A DNA stretch of 33,556 nt, taken from positions 1-33,556 of the forward strand of contig JANWWK010000007.1 in NCBI GenBank assembly GCA_025056175.1, written 5' to 3'. Under the pieces are notes generated by a model. That model saw only the letters and a program-made list of their open reading frames with translations. It was not told where the DNA came from and made no database searches. Below are positions 7,697-15,463 of the stretch, in pieces (the stretch's first letter is position 1; the number at the start of each line of letters is the position of its first letter). The DNA comes from Anaerolineales bacterium. GTDB lineage: Bacteria; Chloroflexota; Anaerolineae; Anaerolineales; Villigracilaceae. The translations under genes and the position numbers were made by a program.

Positions 7697-9538
7697 TTAC
7701 TCAACCGTCACACTTTTTGCCAGATTGCGCGGCTGGTCCACGTCCAGGCCGCGCAGCGTCGCAATGTGATAGGCCAGCAATTGCAACGGCAAGACGGTGA
7801 TGACTGGGCTGAGCATCCACGGCGTTTCGGGAATCCATAAAACGTAATCGGCCATGCTTTGAACCAGTTCATCACCGTCGGTTGCAACTGCAATCACCTT
7901 ACCGTTGCGCGCTTTGGCCTGCTGAATCTGGCTAATCATCTTCTCGTGCCAGGGGTCTTTAGGCGCAATGCACACGACCGGCATGTGTTCATCAATCAGC
8001 GCAATCGGGCCGTGCTTCATTTCACCAGCCGGGTATCCCTCTGCGTGAATGTAAGAGATTTCCTTAAGTTTGAGCGCGCCTTCGTAGGCAATCGGCATGT
8101 TGATTCCGCGCCCCAGATACAGGCAATCGCGGATGTCTTTGAGCGCACGGGCGGCTTGTTCTACCTGTGGCTCACGCTTCAGGGTACGTCCTGCCAGTTC
8201 AGGAATGAGCCGCAAATCGGCCACCAATGACCGCCGCGTGCGCTCGTCAATCGTTCCACGCAGGTCGGCCAGCAAAATGGCTAACATGTACTGGTCTACC
8301 AGTGGGGCAGTAAAGGCTTTGGTGGACGCCACGCCGATTTCCGGGCCGGTTTGCATGGAAATTGAACCATCTGCAATGCGCATGGCTTGTGAGCCGATGG
8401 CATTGACAATGCTCCACAAAATCGCACCCTTTTTGCGGCCTTCCTCCATTGCCGCCAGCGTATCGGCGGTCTCACCGGATTGCGAAATGGCCAGTACCAC
8501 CGTGTTCTCGTCCACAATCGGGTCGCTATACCGGAACTCAGAACCAATCACCACTTCGGTGGGAATGCGCGCAATTTTCTCGATGAGAAACTTCCCGACC
8601 ATTCCTGCGTAGGCTGCCGTTCCGCAGGCGGTGATGTAGATTTTCTGGATGCGTTTGGCCGTTTCGGGGGTCAGGTTCAATTCTGGCAGGCGAATTTTCC
8701 CGGCGGCAAAATCCACCCGGCCAGCCAGCGTATCGGTCAGGGCGCGCACCTGCTCGTGGATTTCTTTTTGCATGAAGTGACGATATTCCCCTTTTTCGGC
8801 GGCAACCGGGTCGAAGGAGATGCTGTGAATTTGGGGTGTTACCGGCTTCCCCTCCAGTGACTGTAAGTTGATTCCGTCTCTGGTCACAATCGCCATCTGA
8901 CGGGATTCCAGGAAAATCACCCGGCGGGTATGTTCCAAAATCGCAGGAATATCCGATGCCAGGAAATTTTCCCCTTCTCCCAGCCCGATGACCACGCCCC
9001 CGGCATTCCCCAGCCGGGCGCAGATGATTTTATCCGGTTCATCGGCGCTGAGCAGCAAAACCACGCTTGCGCCTTGTAATTGCTGAAATGTAGCGCGTGC
9101 GGCCTCTACGAAACTTAACCCACTGGCTTGATGCCGCTCGACCAGATGCACAATCGTTTCGGTATCAGTATCCGAATTGAACGTGACGCCTTCGGCGCTC
9201 AATTCATCTTTCAAATCCAGGTAGTTTTCTACAATTCCGTTGTGAACCACCACCACCCGGCCGGTGCTGCCCAGATGAGGGTGTGCGTTACGTGCGCTGG
9301 GTGCGCCGTGCGTTGCCCAGCGTGTATGACCAATGCCCGGCGTTCCGCTAAGGGGTTGCTGGCTGACCAGTTCCGCCAATTTTGAGAGTTTCCCTGCATC
9401 GCGCCGGGTTTCAATGCCGCCGTTTTGTACGACAGCCAATCCGGCCGAATCATAGCCGCGATATTCCAGCCGTTTCAAGCCATTGAGGATAATCGGCGTC
9501 GCATCGCGCGGGCCGATATAGCCAACGATTCCACACAT
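7697..9538 (-). CDS. glmS: glutamine--fructose-6-phosphate aminotransferase (isomerizing)
   Basis: 613 residues, normal length. It makes glucosamine-6-phosphate from fructose-6-phosphate and glutamine, the first step of UDP-GlcNAc synthesis. The start gives MCGIVGYIG, so Cys2 becomes the N-terminal nucleophile of the class II glutaminase domain; GHTRWATHG and HNGIVENY follow. Two SIS domains occupy the second half (ITACGTAAYAG, SQSGETADTLAA), and the C-terminus DVDQPRNLAKSVTVE is the conserved closing segment. GGAGG stands 7 nt before the ATG. The frame stays open upstream to 9808, but nothing there resembles the family. A long structured leader precedes it. Confidence 0.97.
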   Translation of the reverse strand: MCGIVGYIGPRDATPIILNGLKRLEYRGYDSAGLAVVQNGGIETRRDAGKLSKLAELVSQQPLSGTPGIGHTRWATHGAPSARNAHPHLGSTGRVVVVHNGIVENYLDLKDELSAEGVTFNSDTDTETIVHLVERHQASGLSFVEAARATFQQLQGASVVLLLSADEPDKIICARLGNAGGVVIGLGEGENFLASDIPAILEHTRRVIFLESRQMAIVTRDGINLQSLEGKPVTPQIHSISFDPVAAEKGEYRHFMQKEIHEQVRALTDTLAGRVDFAAGKIRLPELNLTPETAKRIQKIYITACGTAAYAGMVGKFLIEKIARIPTEVVIGSEFRYSDPIVDENTVVLAISQSGETADTLAAMEEGRKKGAILWSIVNAIGSQAMRIADGSISMQTGPEIGVASTKAFTAPLVDQYMLAILLADLRGTIDERTRRSLVADLRLIPELAGRTLKREPQVEQAARALKDIRDCLYLGRGINMPIAYEGALKLKEISYIHAEGYPAGEMKHGPIALIDEHMPVVCIAPKDPWHEKMISQIQQAKARNGKVIAVATDGDELVQSMADYVLWIPETPWMLSPVITVLPLQLLAYHIATLRGLDVDQPRNLAKSVTVE

Positions 9539-9902
9539 AGGAGTTCCTCCAGATTGAATTGGTAGCACGAATGGACCCTTCGCGCTACGGCGATTAAGTG
9601 AGCCTTGCCAGTCTCCAGGCGTTTTGTCTGTACCGTTGCCGGCCAGCCTTGCGCTGGAGTTGCTTACTGGAGGGAAAGATTGCGGGGACTGGCATCCCCG
9701 GAGGGCTTCCGCTGAACACTCGATTTTCCCGCTCCACAGCCGCTTCATTCTATTTGCTCTGGAGGCGGTTAACTCCATCCTGCGATGGAGAACCCTCATC
9801 CTCGTCATCCTGTTGCTTTGAGAACAGGACCGTGCGCTGTCTTTCCCTGAAGAAATTTTCCTGGTTCACCTCCTGTTGTGTTTCAAAGGTAACCGGATTA
9901 TA
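9539..9902 (-). promoter_or_regulatory. long structured glmS leader with weak glmS-ribozyme resemblance
   Basis: On the minus strand a perfect TATAAT (9902-9897) would start transcription near 9890, giving a leader of about 350 nt. From 9838 the RNA shows, in order, AGCGC, a 7-bp hairpin TCCTGTT/AACAGGA (9829-9823 with 9814-9808) and directly after it TGACGAGGATG (9807-9797). The known glmS ribozyme has AGCGCC, the P2 hairpin and then UUGACGAGG in this order, with cleavage before the first G. The next expected part (AUCGA ... CGGCGGAUG) is only partly echoed, as ATCGCAGGATG inside a strong CTCCATC/GATGGAG hairpin, and the GGCG that should pair with CGCC is absent. An orphan AGGAGGTGA (9874-9866), matching the anti-Shine-Dalgarno, has no start codon behind it. 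The leader is well supported; ribozyme identity is uncertain. Confidence 0.4.
9562..9588 (-). promoter_or_regulatory. stem-loop just upstream of the glmS ribosome binding site
   Basis: GTAGCGCG (9588-9581) pairs with CGTGCTAC (9569-9562) over 8 bp around an 11-nt loop. One pair is G-U on the minus strand and becomes an A/C mismatch on the plus strand, which favours folding in the glmS transcript. It ends about 10 nt before GGAGG. Confidence 0.4.
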
Positions 9903-9904
9903 CA

Positions 9905-9941
9905 ACAAAAAACCGGCGGGAAGACACTCTTCCCGCCGGTT
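9905..9941 (-). terminator. rho-independent terminator of the Tad-type cluster
   Basis: A 13-bp perfect stem (AACCGGCGGGAAG, 5-nt loop, CTTCCCGCCGGTT) is followed on the minus strand by a T-rich run ending TTGTTG. It lies 20 nt past the stop of the large TadE-like gene, and the glmS -10 box follows directly after the T-run. Confidence 0.9.
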
Positions 9942-9961
9942 GCGGCAAATTTACCTGGCTG

Positions 9962-12010
9962 TCAACCGATTTGTTGTTTGGTTGGCGTAGGTGTTCGTGT
10001 GCGGGTGGGCGTAGCCGTGGGCGTGTCGGTGGGCGGGTTCGGCGTGAAGGTTGGCGTTTGTGTGCTGGTGGGCGTTACTGACGCTGTGGGGGTGCGCGTA
10101 ATGGTCGGTGTCTCGGTGCGCGTTGGTGTGTTGGTGCGCGTCGGCGTATTAGAAGGCGTCCAGGTAATGGTGGCAGTGTTGGTGCGGGTGGGCGTCAGGG
10201 TCACCGTGAACGTCAAAGTAATCGTTGGTGTACGCGTGATGGTGGGCGTGTTGGAAGGCGTCAGTGATGTGGTAGGAGTACGCGAGATAGTCGCCGTGCG
10301 AGTAATCGTGGGCGTCTGAGTCAGGGTGACGGTCGGCGTGTTTGTGCGTGTAGGTGTAATAGTGCGTGTTACCGTAGGCGTACTGGTCGGCACTGGAACG
10401 TATGTCAGAGTACAGTTGTTGGTGAAGCCTAACGTCAGGCCGAACATGGCCGGGTCTATGTTTACCCAGTTGCTATCGGCATTCGCAAAGATGATGCTCC
10501 ACTGCGTGGTGCCGTTGACGGCCAGCAGATTGTTGGGCAATTCAGCAATTGTCCAGGTGTATGGAGAGTCACAGCACTTTCCGCTGGTGTTGATGTTGTA
10601 TTTGCCACCGGCGCCAAAGGTCCACTCGCGGATGCGCTGGGTGGAGTTGATGCTCAGGTAGTAACTCCAGTTGAAGTTGATGGACGAGATGAGTGTATCC
10701 TGTCCGGTGCTGTTGACAACGTTGATGCGCAACCGTGGCACGCCGCCAGTGGTGTCGCGCGTCCATTGTCCGATGGACATTTGTGCGCAGTCAGGCGTTG
10801 GGGTGACAGTTGGCGTGCGCGTGCGGGTAGGCGTGGGGCTGGCAGTGGGCGTTGGAGTGGGAAGAATGTAGAAGGTTTTCGAGACGATTGCCGACGCGCG
10901 TCCATCTACCCCCAGAGCTTGTGCGTAGATGGTATACAGACCGGGAGCAAGCGAGTAGAACGAAGCGCCCGTGCCGGCTTCGAATGTGCTGCAGGGCCCA
11001 TCCCCGCCAAAGGCACAATACCGCCTGATCGATTCATTTCTACCTGGAATTGGGCTCGGACCGCCGAACCAGAAGGTGATGCGCTGGATCCCATCGCCGT
11101 TGTTCGTGCCATAAGGCGGGTTGTATGCAATGGCTTCAAACTGGGTAAAACTGTTATCAGCGATGACGTTGCCCGAAACCGCTGGATTGACGATTTCGAT
11201 GTAAATTGGAAGGGGCGTATTCGTTACGGTCGGGGTTGCTGTGACGGTGGAGGTGCGCGTGGGGGTAGGCGTGTTGCTCGGTGTCAGTGAGGGGACGAAC
11301 GCCGCCGGTGGCAGAGAAAGCTGACGCGTGATGCGGAACGATTCGACCACTGCCTGGCGTTCGGCAGCCAGGTGAAAGTACGGCCAGGTGAAACTGATGA
11401 AGGGCGTCAGGAATGGGTGGTTGAAATCGGCCATCACGAATACATAGTTGTTCTGCCCGCCGGGGTCCTCTGCCGGTACGCCGTTCAGTTTGCAGTGGGC
11501 GTAACCGTCGTTGTGGTTGTTCGGGTCAAAGGGTGCTGTGACAACGCGTCCTTGAATGGGGGAAACTTTGAAGTAGTCACCCATACCATCGCCATTGCGG
11601 TCACGGGCCGAGCAAATTGTCACCTTCAGGTAGCCGCGCTGGCTTTTGTCAGCGCCTGGGTCTTGGAAGACCAGAAAGTCGTTTGCATAAAAGACATCTT
11701 TGATGGAAGGCAGGCGCGCCAGGTCAATTTCATCATATTCGCGCTGACCTTTACAGGCAGGACTGCCATCGCTATCCAGGTTGGTGGTGCAATAAGTGGC
11801 GTTATATTGATAGGTGGCAGCATAACGTACCGCCTGGCGGGTCATGTGTTGCAGGTTTAGCCAGGCAGCCAGCAGGAGCGAAAAATCAATAATCCCGAAA
11901 ATAATCATCAGGAAGATGGGAAACGTCACGGCAAACTCGACCGCCGCCTGCGAACTATGCCGACGCGTGAAAATGCGTTCGAGAGGAGGAGAGAGAAGGT
12001 TTTGGCTCAT
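9962..12010 (-). CDS. TadE-like pseudopilin with large Thr/Pro-rich C-terminal region
   Basis: 682 residues. The N-terminus is TadE-like: QAAVEFAVTF (about 21-30) then a single membrane helix to about residue 50, and LQHMTRQAVRYAAT. The exported part contains a Cys-containing segment to about 235, a first Thr/Pro linker, an Ig-like beta segment (PIYIEIVNPAVSG onward), a second linker, a second beta-rich module (SIGQWTRDTTGG onward, reminiscent of cellulose-binding-like sandwiches), and about 140 residues of TPT-type repeat to the end. There is no LPxTG or other anchor. TadE proteins are minor pseudopilins of Flp/Tad pili; this one is several times longer than usual and may display the C-terminal modules on the surface, possibly O-glycosylated. 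The ATG at 12010 has AGGAAGAG upstream; an ATG at 12034 does not. It is the last gene of the cluster. Confidence 0.85.
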   Translation of the reverse strand: MSQNLLSPPLERIFTRRHSSQAAVEFAVTFPIFLMIIFGIIDFSLLLAAWLNLQHMTRQAVRYAATYQYNATYCTTNLDSDGSPACKGQREYDEIDLARLPSIKDVFYANDFLVFQDPGADKSQRGYLKVTICSARDRNGDGMGDYFKVSPIQGRVVTAPFDPNNHNDGYAHCKLNGVPAEDPGGQNNYVFVMADFNHPFLTPFISFTWPYFHLAAERQAVVESFRITRQLSLPPAAFVPSLTPSNTPTPTRTSTVTATPTVTNTPLPIYIEIVNPAVSGNVIADNSFTQFEAIAYNPPYGTNNGDGIQRITFWFGGPSPIPGRNESIRRYCAFGGDGPCSTFEAGTGASFYSLAPGLYTIYAQALGVDGRASAIVSKTFYILPTPTPTASPTPTRTRTPTVTPTPDCAQMSIGQWTRDTTGGVPRLRINVVNSTGQDTLISSINFNWSYYLSINSTQRIREWTFGAGGKYNINTSGKCCDSPYTWTIAELPNNLLAVNGTTQWSIIFANADSNWVNIDPAMFGLTLGFTNNCTLTYVPVPTSTPTVTRTITPTRTNTPTVTLTQTPTITRTATISRTPTTSLTPSNTPTITRTPTITLTFTVTLTPTRTNTATITWTPSNTPTRTNTPTRTETPTITRTPTASVTPTSTQTPTFTPNPPTDTPTATPTRTRTPTPTKQQIG
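9966..10395 (-). repeat. degenerate coding repeat, Thr/Pro-rich
   Basis: Imperfect tandem units encode PT-x-T-x-T strings (codons ACx, CCx alternating with hydrophobic or Arg codons). Shorter tracts of the same kind lie at about 10797-10862 and 11210-11290 in the same gene. The units vary in length and third bases, so selection for protein composition explains them better than recent DNA duplication. Confidence 0.8.
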
Positions 12011-12086
12011 AGGACACTCTTCCTGTTGATTCATCGGTTGCTGTGTTGTGTTTTTGGTCGCTCCGTGATTGCCTTATGGGGCGGTG

Positions 12087-13841
12087 TTATTTGGTCAGTT
12101 TCGTCGTCAGTTTGTTGTAAATATCGAGAAATACGCGCTCGAGTTGGTCGGGGTCGTTACCAATATCGTAGAATGTGCCAGCGAAATTGGAAGCGCCGGG
12201 CTTTCCGTTGTATCTTTCGACCTTTTTGGGGGCGCCAACGGCCAGGTATCCCAGGAGTTCCTGCCCTGTAGAACAGGCTGGGCTTGGCGCCGGGATGACG
12301 AAGGGATTTGCCATGTTGTAGGTGGTGCTGGCTGGGACGCAGTTCGGGCTGGCCGGGCCAGTACCATTATCACGCGTGTAAAGGTCATCGCCAAAGCCAA
12401 TCGTAAATGTGAATACGGAGTTTTCCGCGACGATGTCGGCCACATCCCGTGCAAAGTCTTCCGCATCGTATTTCGGGTCCCCTTTGGGGTTGCGCAGATA
12501 GGGGTTTCTATCGCGGCAAGCCGGGAAGCGACCCCACGTGTAGGGAGGACAGGTTGGACCGTCTTGGTCATAACCGGCATTGATACGGCCATCCGAAACG
12601 ACGATAATAACCCATACAGATTCTTTGCGAATTTGTGGAACGAACGGTACACGTGCGTTGTAGTAGGACCCCATATTGCCCTGCAAAGAGCCAAGCGCCA
12701 GGCCCAAGGCTCCACCCAGGTTGGTCAGCGTGCAGCGGGAAATGTCCAGTGGGCTGCCGTCCTGGTTAGGAATGTTGGTATTCGGGCAGTCTACATCGTA
12801 GTAATATGGAGCGCCGTTTTCACCGATGGCATAAACACTGCATGGGTCACGGCTGGGGTCGTTGGGATGTTTGGGGGCAAAAACCGGGTCCCAATAGCTT
12901 GGATGACCGGGGAAAATTTCTTCCCCCGTGTAGGGGTCAATTTTTGCGCTCTTGTCGGCCAGGGTCCACGGACAGCGTCCTGAGCCTTCGTAAACTTTCA
13001 TGTTCTTGATAGCGTCAATCACTGTGGCCTGTGCAATTTCAGGGTTCGATGTGACGTTGCCATACAGGGGAATGCCCGAATGGGTGATGCTGCCTTCAGT
13101 CTCACCGATATGTGGCAGTTTGTTGAATACCACCACACCAACGCGGTCGAACTCGAAATTCATCCGCTGCACAAACCGGATGGAAGCCCATTTGACCGAC
13201 TCGAAGGGATGACATTCGCCTGGCAATCCATCTGGCCCGGCAGTGTAGGGACGGTCATATGGAGGTGTGGCCGGACTGGTGCCGAACGGGTCCATGGCAT
13301 TACAAATCATCGGGTCAGCTACATTCAACCCTTCGCCAATCGGAGCATCGTAAGCCATGGTGGGAGAGTTGTCCAGCACCAGCATCACGTCCAGCGAAGC
13401 AGCTTCGGAAAGCGCCCTGACTTCGATGGGGACGGATTTAATGCCCACCACGGACATGAAGTAGAGTGGTACGTTCTGGCGCACAATCACGCGCACCAGT
13501 TTGCGGCGAGGCGTAGTGCAAAGTTCGGGGTCGCCTGGCAGGCTTTTGCACGTATCTATCTGGATGAGCGTTGTATTTGTATTGTTGACGCCGTTCAGGT
13601 TTAGCAATTGTCGTGCCGCAGCGCGCATTTCGTTAATCTGGTAATTGCGCTTGAATTCGCCGGTGGCAGCCAGCGCCGCGGCATCTACGGCGCGGTTCAG
13701 GCGTGAATAGGCAACAAAGACCAGCCCCAAGTCAATTGCCAGACCAATGACGGCAATCAGGCCGATGAAAATCAGCCCCATGATGACCAGAATTTGACCG
13801 TTTTCGCGTTTAGAAAATAAGGCGTTCAGATATCTGTTCAT
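12087..13841 (-). CDS. TadG-like pilus-assembly protein with VWA-type region
   Basis: 584 residues. The N-terminus is typical of TadG: KRENGQILVIMGLIFIGLIA and a membrane helix to about 45, then NRAVDAAALAATGEF. From about residue 155 a von Willebrand A-like domain begins with DVMLVLDNSPTM, close to the DxSxS metal site but with Thr at the last position. Further Cys-containing segments follow (DPMICNA, GECHPFES, GSGRCPW, RDPCSVY), then WVIIVVSDGRI and FTFTIGFGDDLY, typical late VWA strands. It is likely anchored in the membrane with the VWA part outside, acting in assembly or adhesion of Tad/Flp-type fibres. GAAGG precedes the ATG at 13841 by 7 nt. It starts 10 nt after the TadE-like gene, so the two are co-transcribed. 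Confidence 0.88.
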   Translation of the reverse strand: MNRYLNALFSKRENGQILVIMGLIFIGLIAVIGLAIDLGLVFVAYSRLNRAVDAAALAATGEFKRNYQINEMRAAARQLLNLNGVNNTNTTLIQIDTCKSLPGDPELCTTPRRKLVRVIVRQNVPLYFMSVVGIKSVPIEVRALSEAASLDVMLVLDNSPTMAYDAPIGEGLNVADPMICNAMDPFGTSPATPPYDRPYTAGPDGLPGECHPFESVKWASIRFVQRMNFEFDRVGVVVFNKLPHIGETEGSITHSGIPLYGNVTSNPEIAQATVIDAIKNMKVYEGSGRCPWTLADKSAKIDPYTGEEIFPGHPSYWDPVFAPKHPNDPSRDPCSVYAIGENGAPYYYDVDCPNTNIPNQDGSPLDISRCTLTNLGGALGLALGSLQGNMGSYYNARVPFVPQIRKESVWVIIVVSDGRINAGYDQDGPTCPPYTWGRFPACRDRNPYLRNPKGDPKYDAEDFARDVADIVAENSVFTFTIGFGDDLYTRDNGTGPASPNCVPASTTYNMANPFVIPAPSPACSTGQELLGYLAVGAPKKVERYNGKPGASNFAGTFYDIGNDPDQLERVFLDIYNKLTTKLTK

Positions 13842-13851
13842 GCGAATACCT

Positions 13852-14463
13852 TCAAGGTCGTGGGGTTGGCGTAGGTTCTGCTGCCGAGAGCGGCATGATG
13901 GCAAACACACGGAAGGGAATGAGCCCGCCCGCATTCTCGAACGGGTCCATCCAGGGCAGGTTCAACAGCTGTCGGTAACTATAGAAAATTTCGATGGAAA
14001 CCAGACCGGTATTTGGAGCTGCCGGGTCCAGTCGAGCGCCGATTTGCGCAGGGGTAAATTGCGTTGTGCGGTTGCCATACACGCTCACGTTGTAGAGACG
14101 TACAGGGGTTTGCCCGCTGCGGACGCTATACACGCAAATTACGATGTCGTCGCATGGGTCGGTGGCCGGGTTGGCGCACGTGGTGTTGAGCGTCAGCGGT
14201 TGCAGCGCATTGTTGACGATTTTCGGCACACCATAATCGGGGTTGAAAAAGAGCGAGGGATTGACAATCGGGTCGGCCACCGACGCCTCGCGCGCGCCCG
14301 TGCGGGCAGCATCCTGTACACTGATATAGGTGTTGAGCAGAACGCCGAATTCAACCATCGCCGTTAGCAATAGCAAGAGGAGTGAAATCACCAGCGTCAG
14401 TTCGACGGCGCTTTGGGCACGGCGTTGACCATGCGCGTTCGTTTGCGATTGGCAACCTGTCAT
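13852..14463 (-). CDS. TadE-like minor pseudopilin
   Basis: 203 residues. GQRRAQSAVELTLV (about 12-25) and the following Leu-rich helix to about 43 are the classic TadE N-terminus, with the Glu of the pseudopilin motif in SAVEL; ISVQDAARTGAREA comes next. The remaining periplasmic or external part has two Cys (TTCANPATDPC) and ends in a short EPTPTPRP tail, a small version of the Thr/Pro linkers seen elsewhere in the window. GGAG lies 7 nt before the ATG at 14463. The prepilin peptidase gene is 113 nt upstream on the same strand. It is a likely substrate of that peptidase, though Tad pseudopilins can have their own enzyme. Confidence 0.88.
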   Translation of the reverse strand: MTGCQSQTNAHGQRRAQSAVELTLVISLLLLLLTAMVEFGVLLNTYISVQDAARTGAREASVADPIVNPSLFFNPDYGVPKIVNNALQPLTLNTTCANPATDPCDDIVICVYSVRSGQTPVRLYNVSVYGNRTTQFTPAQIGARLDPAAPNTGLVSIEIFYSYRQLLNLPWMDPFENAGGLIPFRVFAIMPLSAAEPTPTPRP

Positions 14464-14576
14464 TCGAGGACTCCAAAAAAAATCAAAACAACTTAAAACA
14501 ATCAACAGGCATTTTACGCCTTATTTCAGTTTAACAGGTTCAACGCGCTTAACAATCCTACCTCGGTACTAATAGA

Positions 14577-15344
14577 CTACCTTCCTGACAGAATTGTTAA
14601 CACTTGTGGCGTGTAGAGGATGAGAAACGCACCAAAAATCAGGTAGGGGCCGTATGCAGTAAACACCGTCATGGCCTGATAGCGCTTCATCAGCGCCAGG
14701 CCAAGGATGAGCAGCAGACTGACCAACCCGCCTGCCAGTACGCCAAAGAACAGGCCATATAAAATGTGCGGCCAGCCTAACAGCAGTCCCAGCACAGTAG
14801 ACAGGTACACATCGCCCAGCCCCAACGCTTCTTCGCCATCGTCTATGCCGCGTTTGCGGGCGCGATAGCGGGCAAACCACAGACCCAGCAGGTAGAAGGC
14901 GCCCATGACGCCCAACCCCGTCAGCCCGCCAAGGAGCGTGTTTACCCATCCGTGCAGGAAAATGCCCAGTATTAGCCCTAACATGGCACCGGCCAGTACG
15001 GTTGTCATCATGATATAGCGATGCTCAAAATCAATGATGACCACCACTGCAAAATACGTCAGCAACAACAGCCCCGGCCAGTAGCCCAGTTTGGGGGGTG
15101 GAGCGCTCCATAACCAGAGCGAAAGTGCTATCCCCAACCCCAGCGTCAGAAAGGTTCGCCACGAGCGGCGTTTGTGGCAATGCGGACAGGCAGCAAGTGT
15201 GAGATAATTCTGCCAGGTGAGCTCTCGCTCGCAATCCAGACAATGTGGACGGCCAGGTCGTTCTCCACGTGGGAGCGTATCGGCCAGATAGTTCGCGAGC
15301 ATTGCAGCGAAAAATCCGATAATTCCGGCAAAGATTAAATCCAT
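14577..15344 (-). CDS. prepilin peptidase, A24 (type IV leader peptidase) family
   Basis: 255 residues with about seven or eight membrane helices. The cytoplasmic domain carries the four-Cys zinc site C35-x2-C38 ... C53-x2-C56, found in PilD-like enzymes and usually absent from the short TadV/CpaA type. The two catalytic Asp are D105 in VVIIDFEHRY and D178 in LGLGDVYL (GxGD motif). It cleaves leader peptides of prepilins and pseudopilins at the inner membrane face. The substrates may include the downstream TadE- and TadG-like proteins. The ATG at 15344 has no Shine-Dalgarno; a -10 box ends 7 nt before it, so the transcript is probably leaderless. Confidence 0.92.
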   Translation of the reverse strand: MDLIFAGIIGFFAAMLANYLADTLPRGERPGRPHCLDCERELTWQNYLTLAACPHCHKRRSWRTFLTLGLGIALSLWLWSAPPPKLGYWPGLLLLTYFAVVVIIDFEHRYIMMTTVLAGAMLGLILGIFLHGWVNTLLGGLTGLGVMGAFYLLGLWFARYRARKRGIDDGEEALGLGDVYLSTVLGLLLGWPHILYGLFFGVLAGGLVSLLLILGLALMKRYQAMTVFTAYGPYLIFGAFLILYTPQVLTILSGR

Positions 15345-15351
15345 ATATGAA

Positions 15352-15360
15352 ATTATACCA
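15352..15360 (-). promoter_or_regulatory. extended -10 promoter of the prepilin peptidase gene
   Basis: Minus strand TGG-TATAAT (15360-15352), an extended -10 element without a clear -35 box, followed by exactly 7 nt and the ATG. Leaderless initiation is predicted. Confidence 0.6.
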
Positions 15361-15400
15361 ATTCTTGCAATGGCGCGGTTGCGTCTAATCATTCTTCTGC

Positions 15401-15429
15401 TTGGCGAAACACTGTTCCTGGCTTACAAT
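15401..15429 (+). promoter_or_regulatory. sigma70-type promoter of murA
   Basis: TTGGCG, a 17-nt spacer and TACAAT. Transcription should start near 15436, leaving about 28 nt of leader that contains AGGTGAG before the murA ATG. Confidence 0.65.
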
Positions 15430-15463
15430 CTCGTTACAAATTCAACAACAGGTGAGAATTTTT

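Noticed and set aside
9562-9588. T-box leader, because of the GGTAGCACG and GACCCTTCG strings on the plus strand
   Set aside because: No GGTGG-type T-box bulge with a matching specifier stem was found, the plus strand has no gene behind it, and GlmS is not a usual T-box target.
9539-9808. N-terminal extension of GlmS, since the frame is open upstream
   Set aside because: The mature enzyme requires Cys right after the start Met, GGAGG stands before the ATG at 9538, and the extension has no family similarity.
9876-10319. Plus-strand frame with Val/Gly repeats (also the minus-strand frame at 32968-33555 and a short plus-strand one at 10671-10871)
   Set aside because: These are mirror images of Thr/Pro codon repeats on the opposite strand (ACx and CCx read as xGT and xGG). 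They have no start context and no recognisable fold.
9966-10395. Tandem repeats as CRISPR array or satellite
   Set aside because: Unit length varies, no spacers or conserved repeats exist, and the frame stays intact throughout, so this is protein low complexity.
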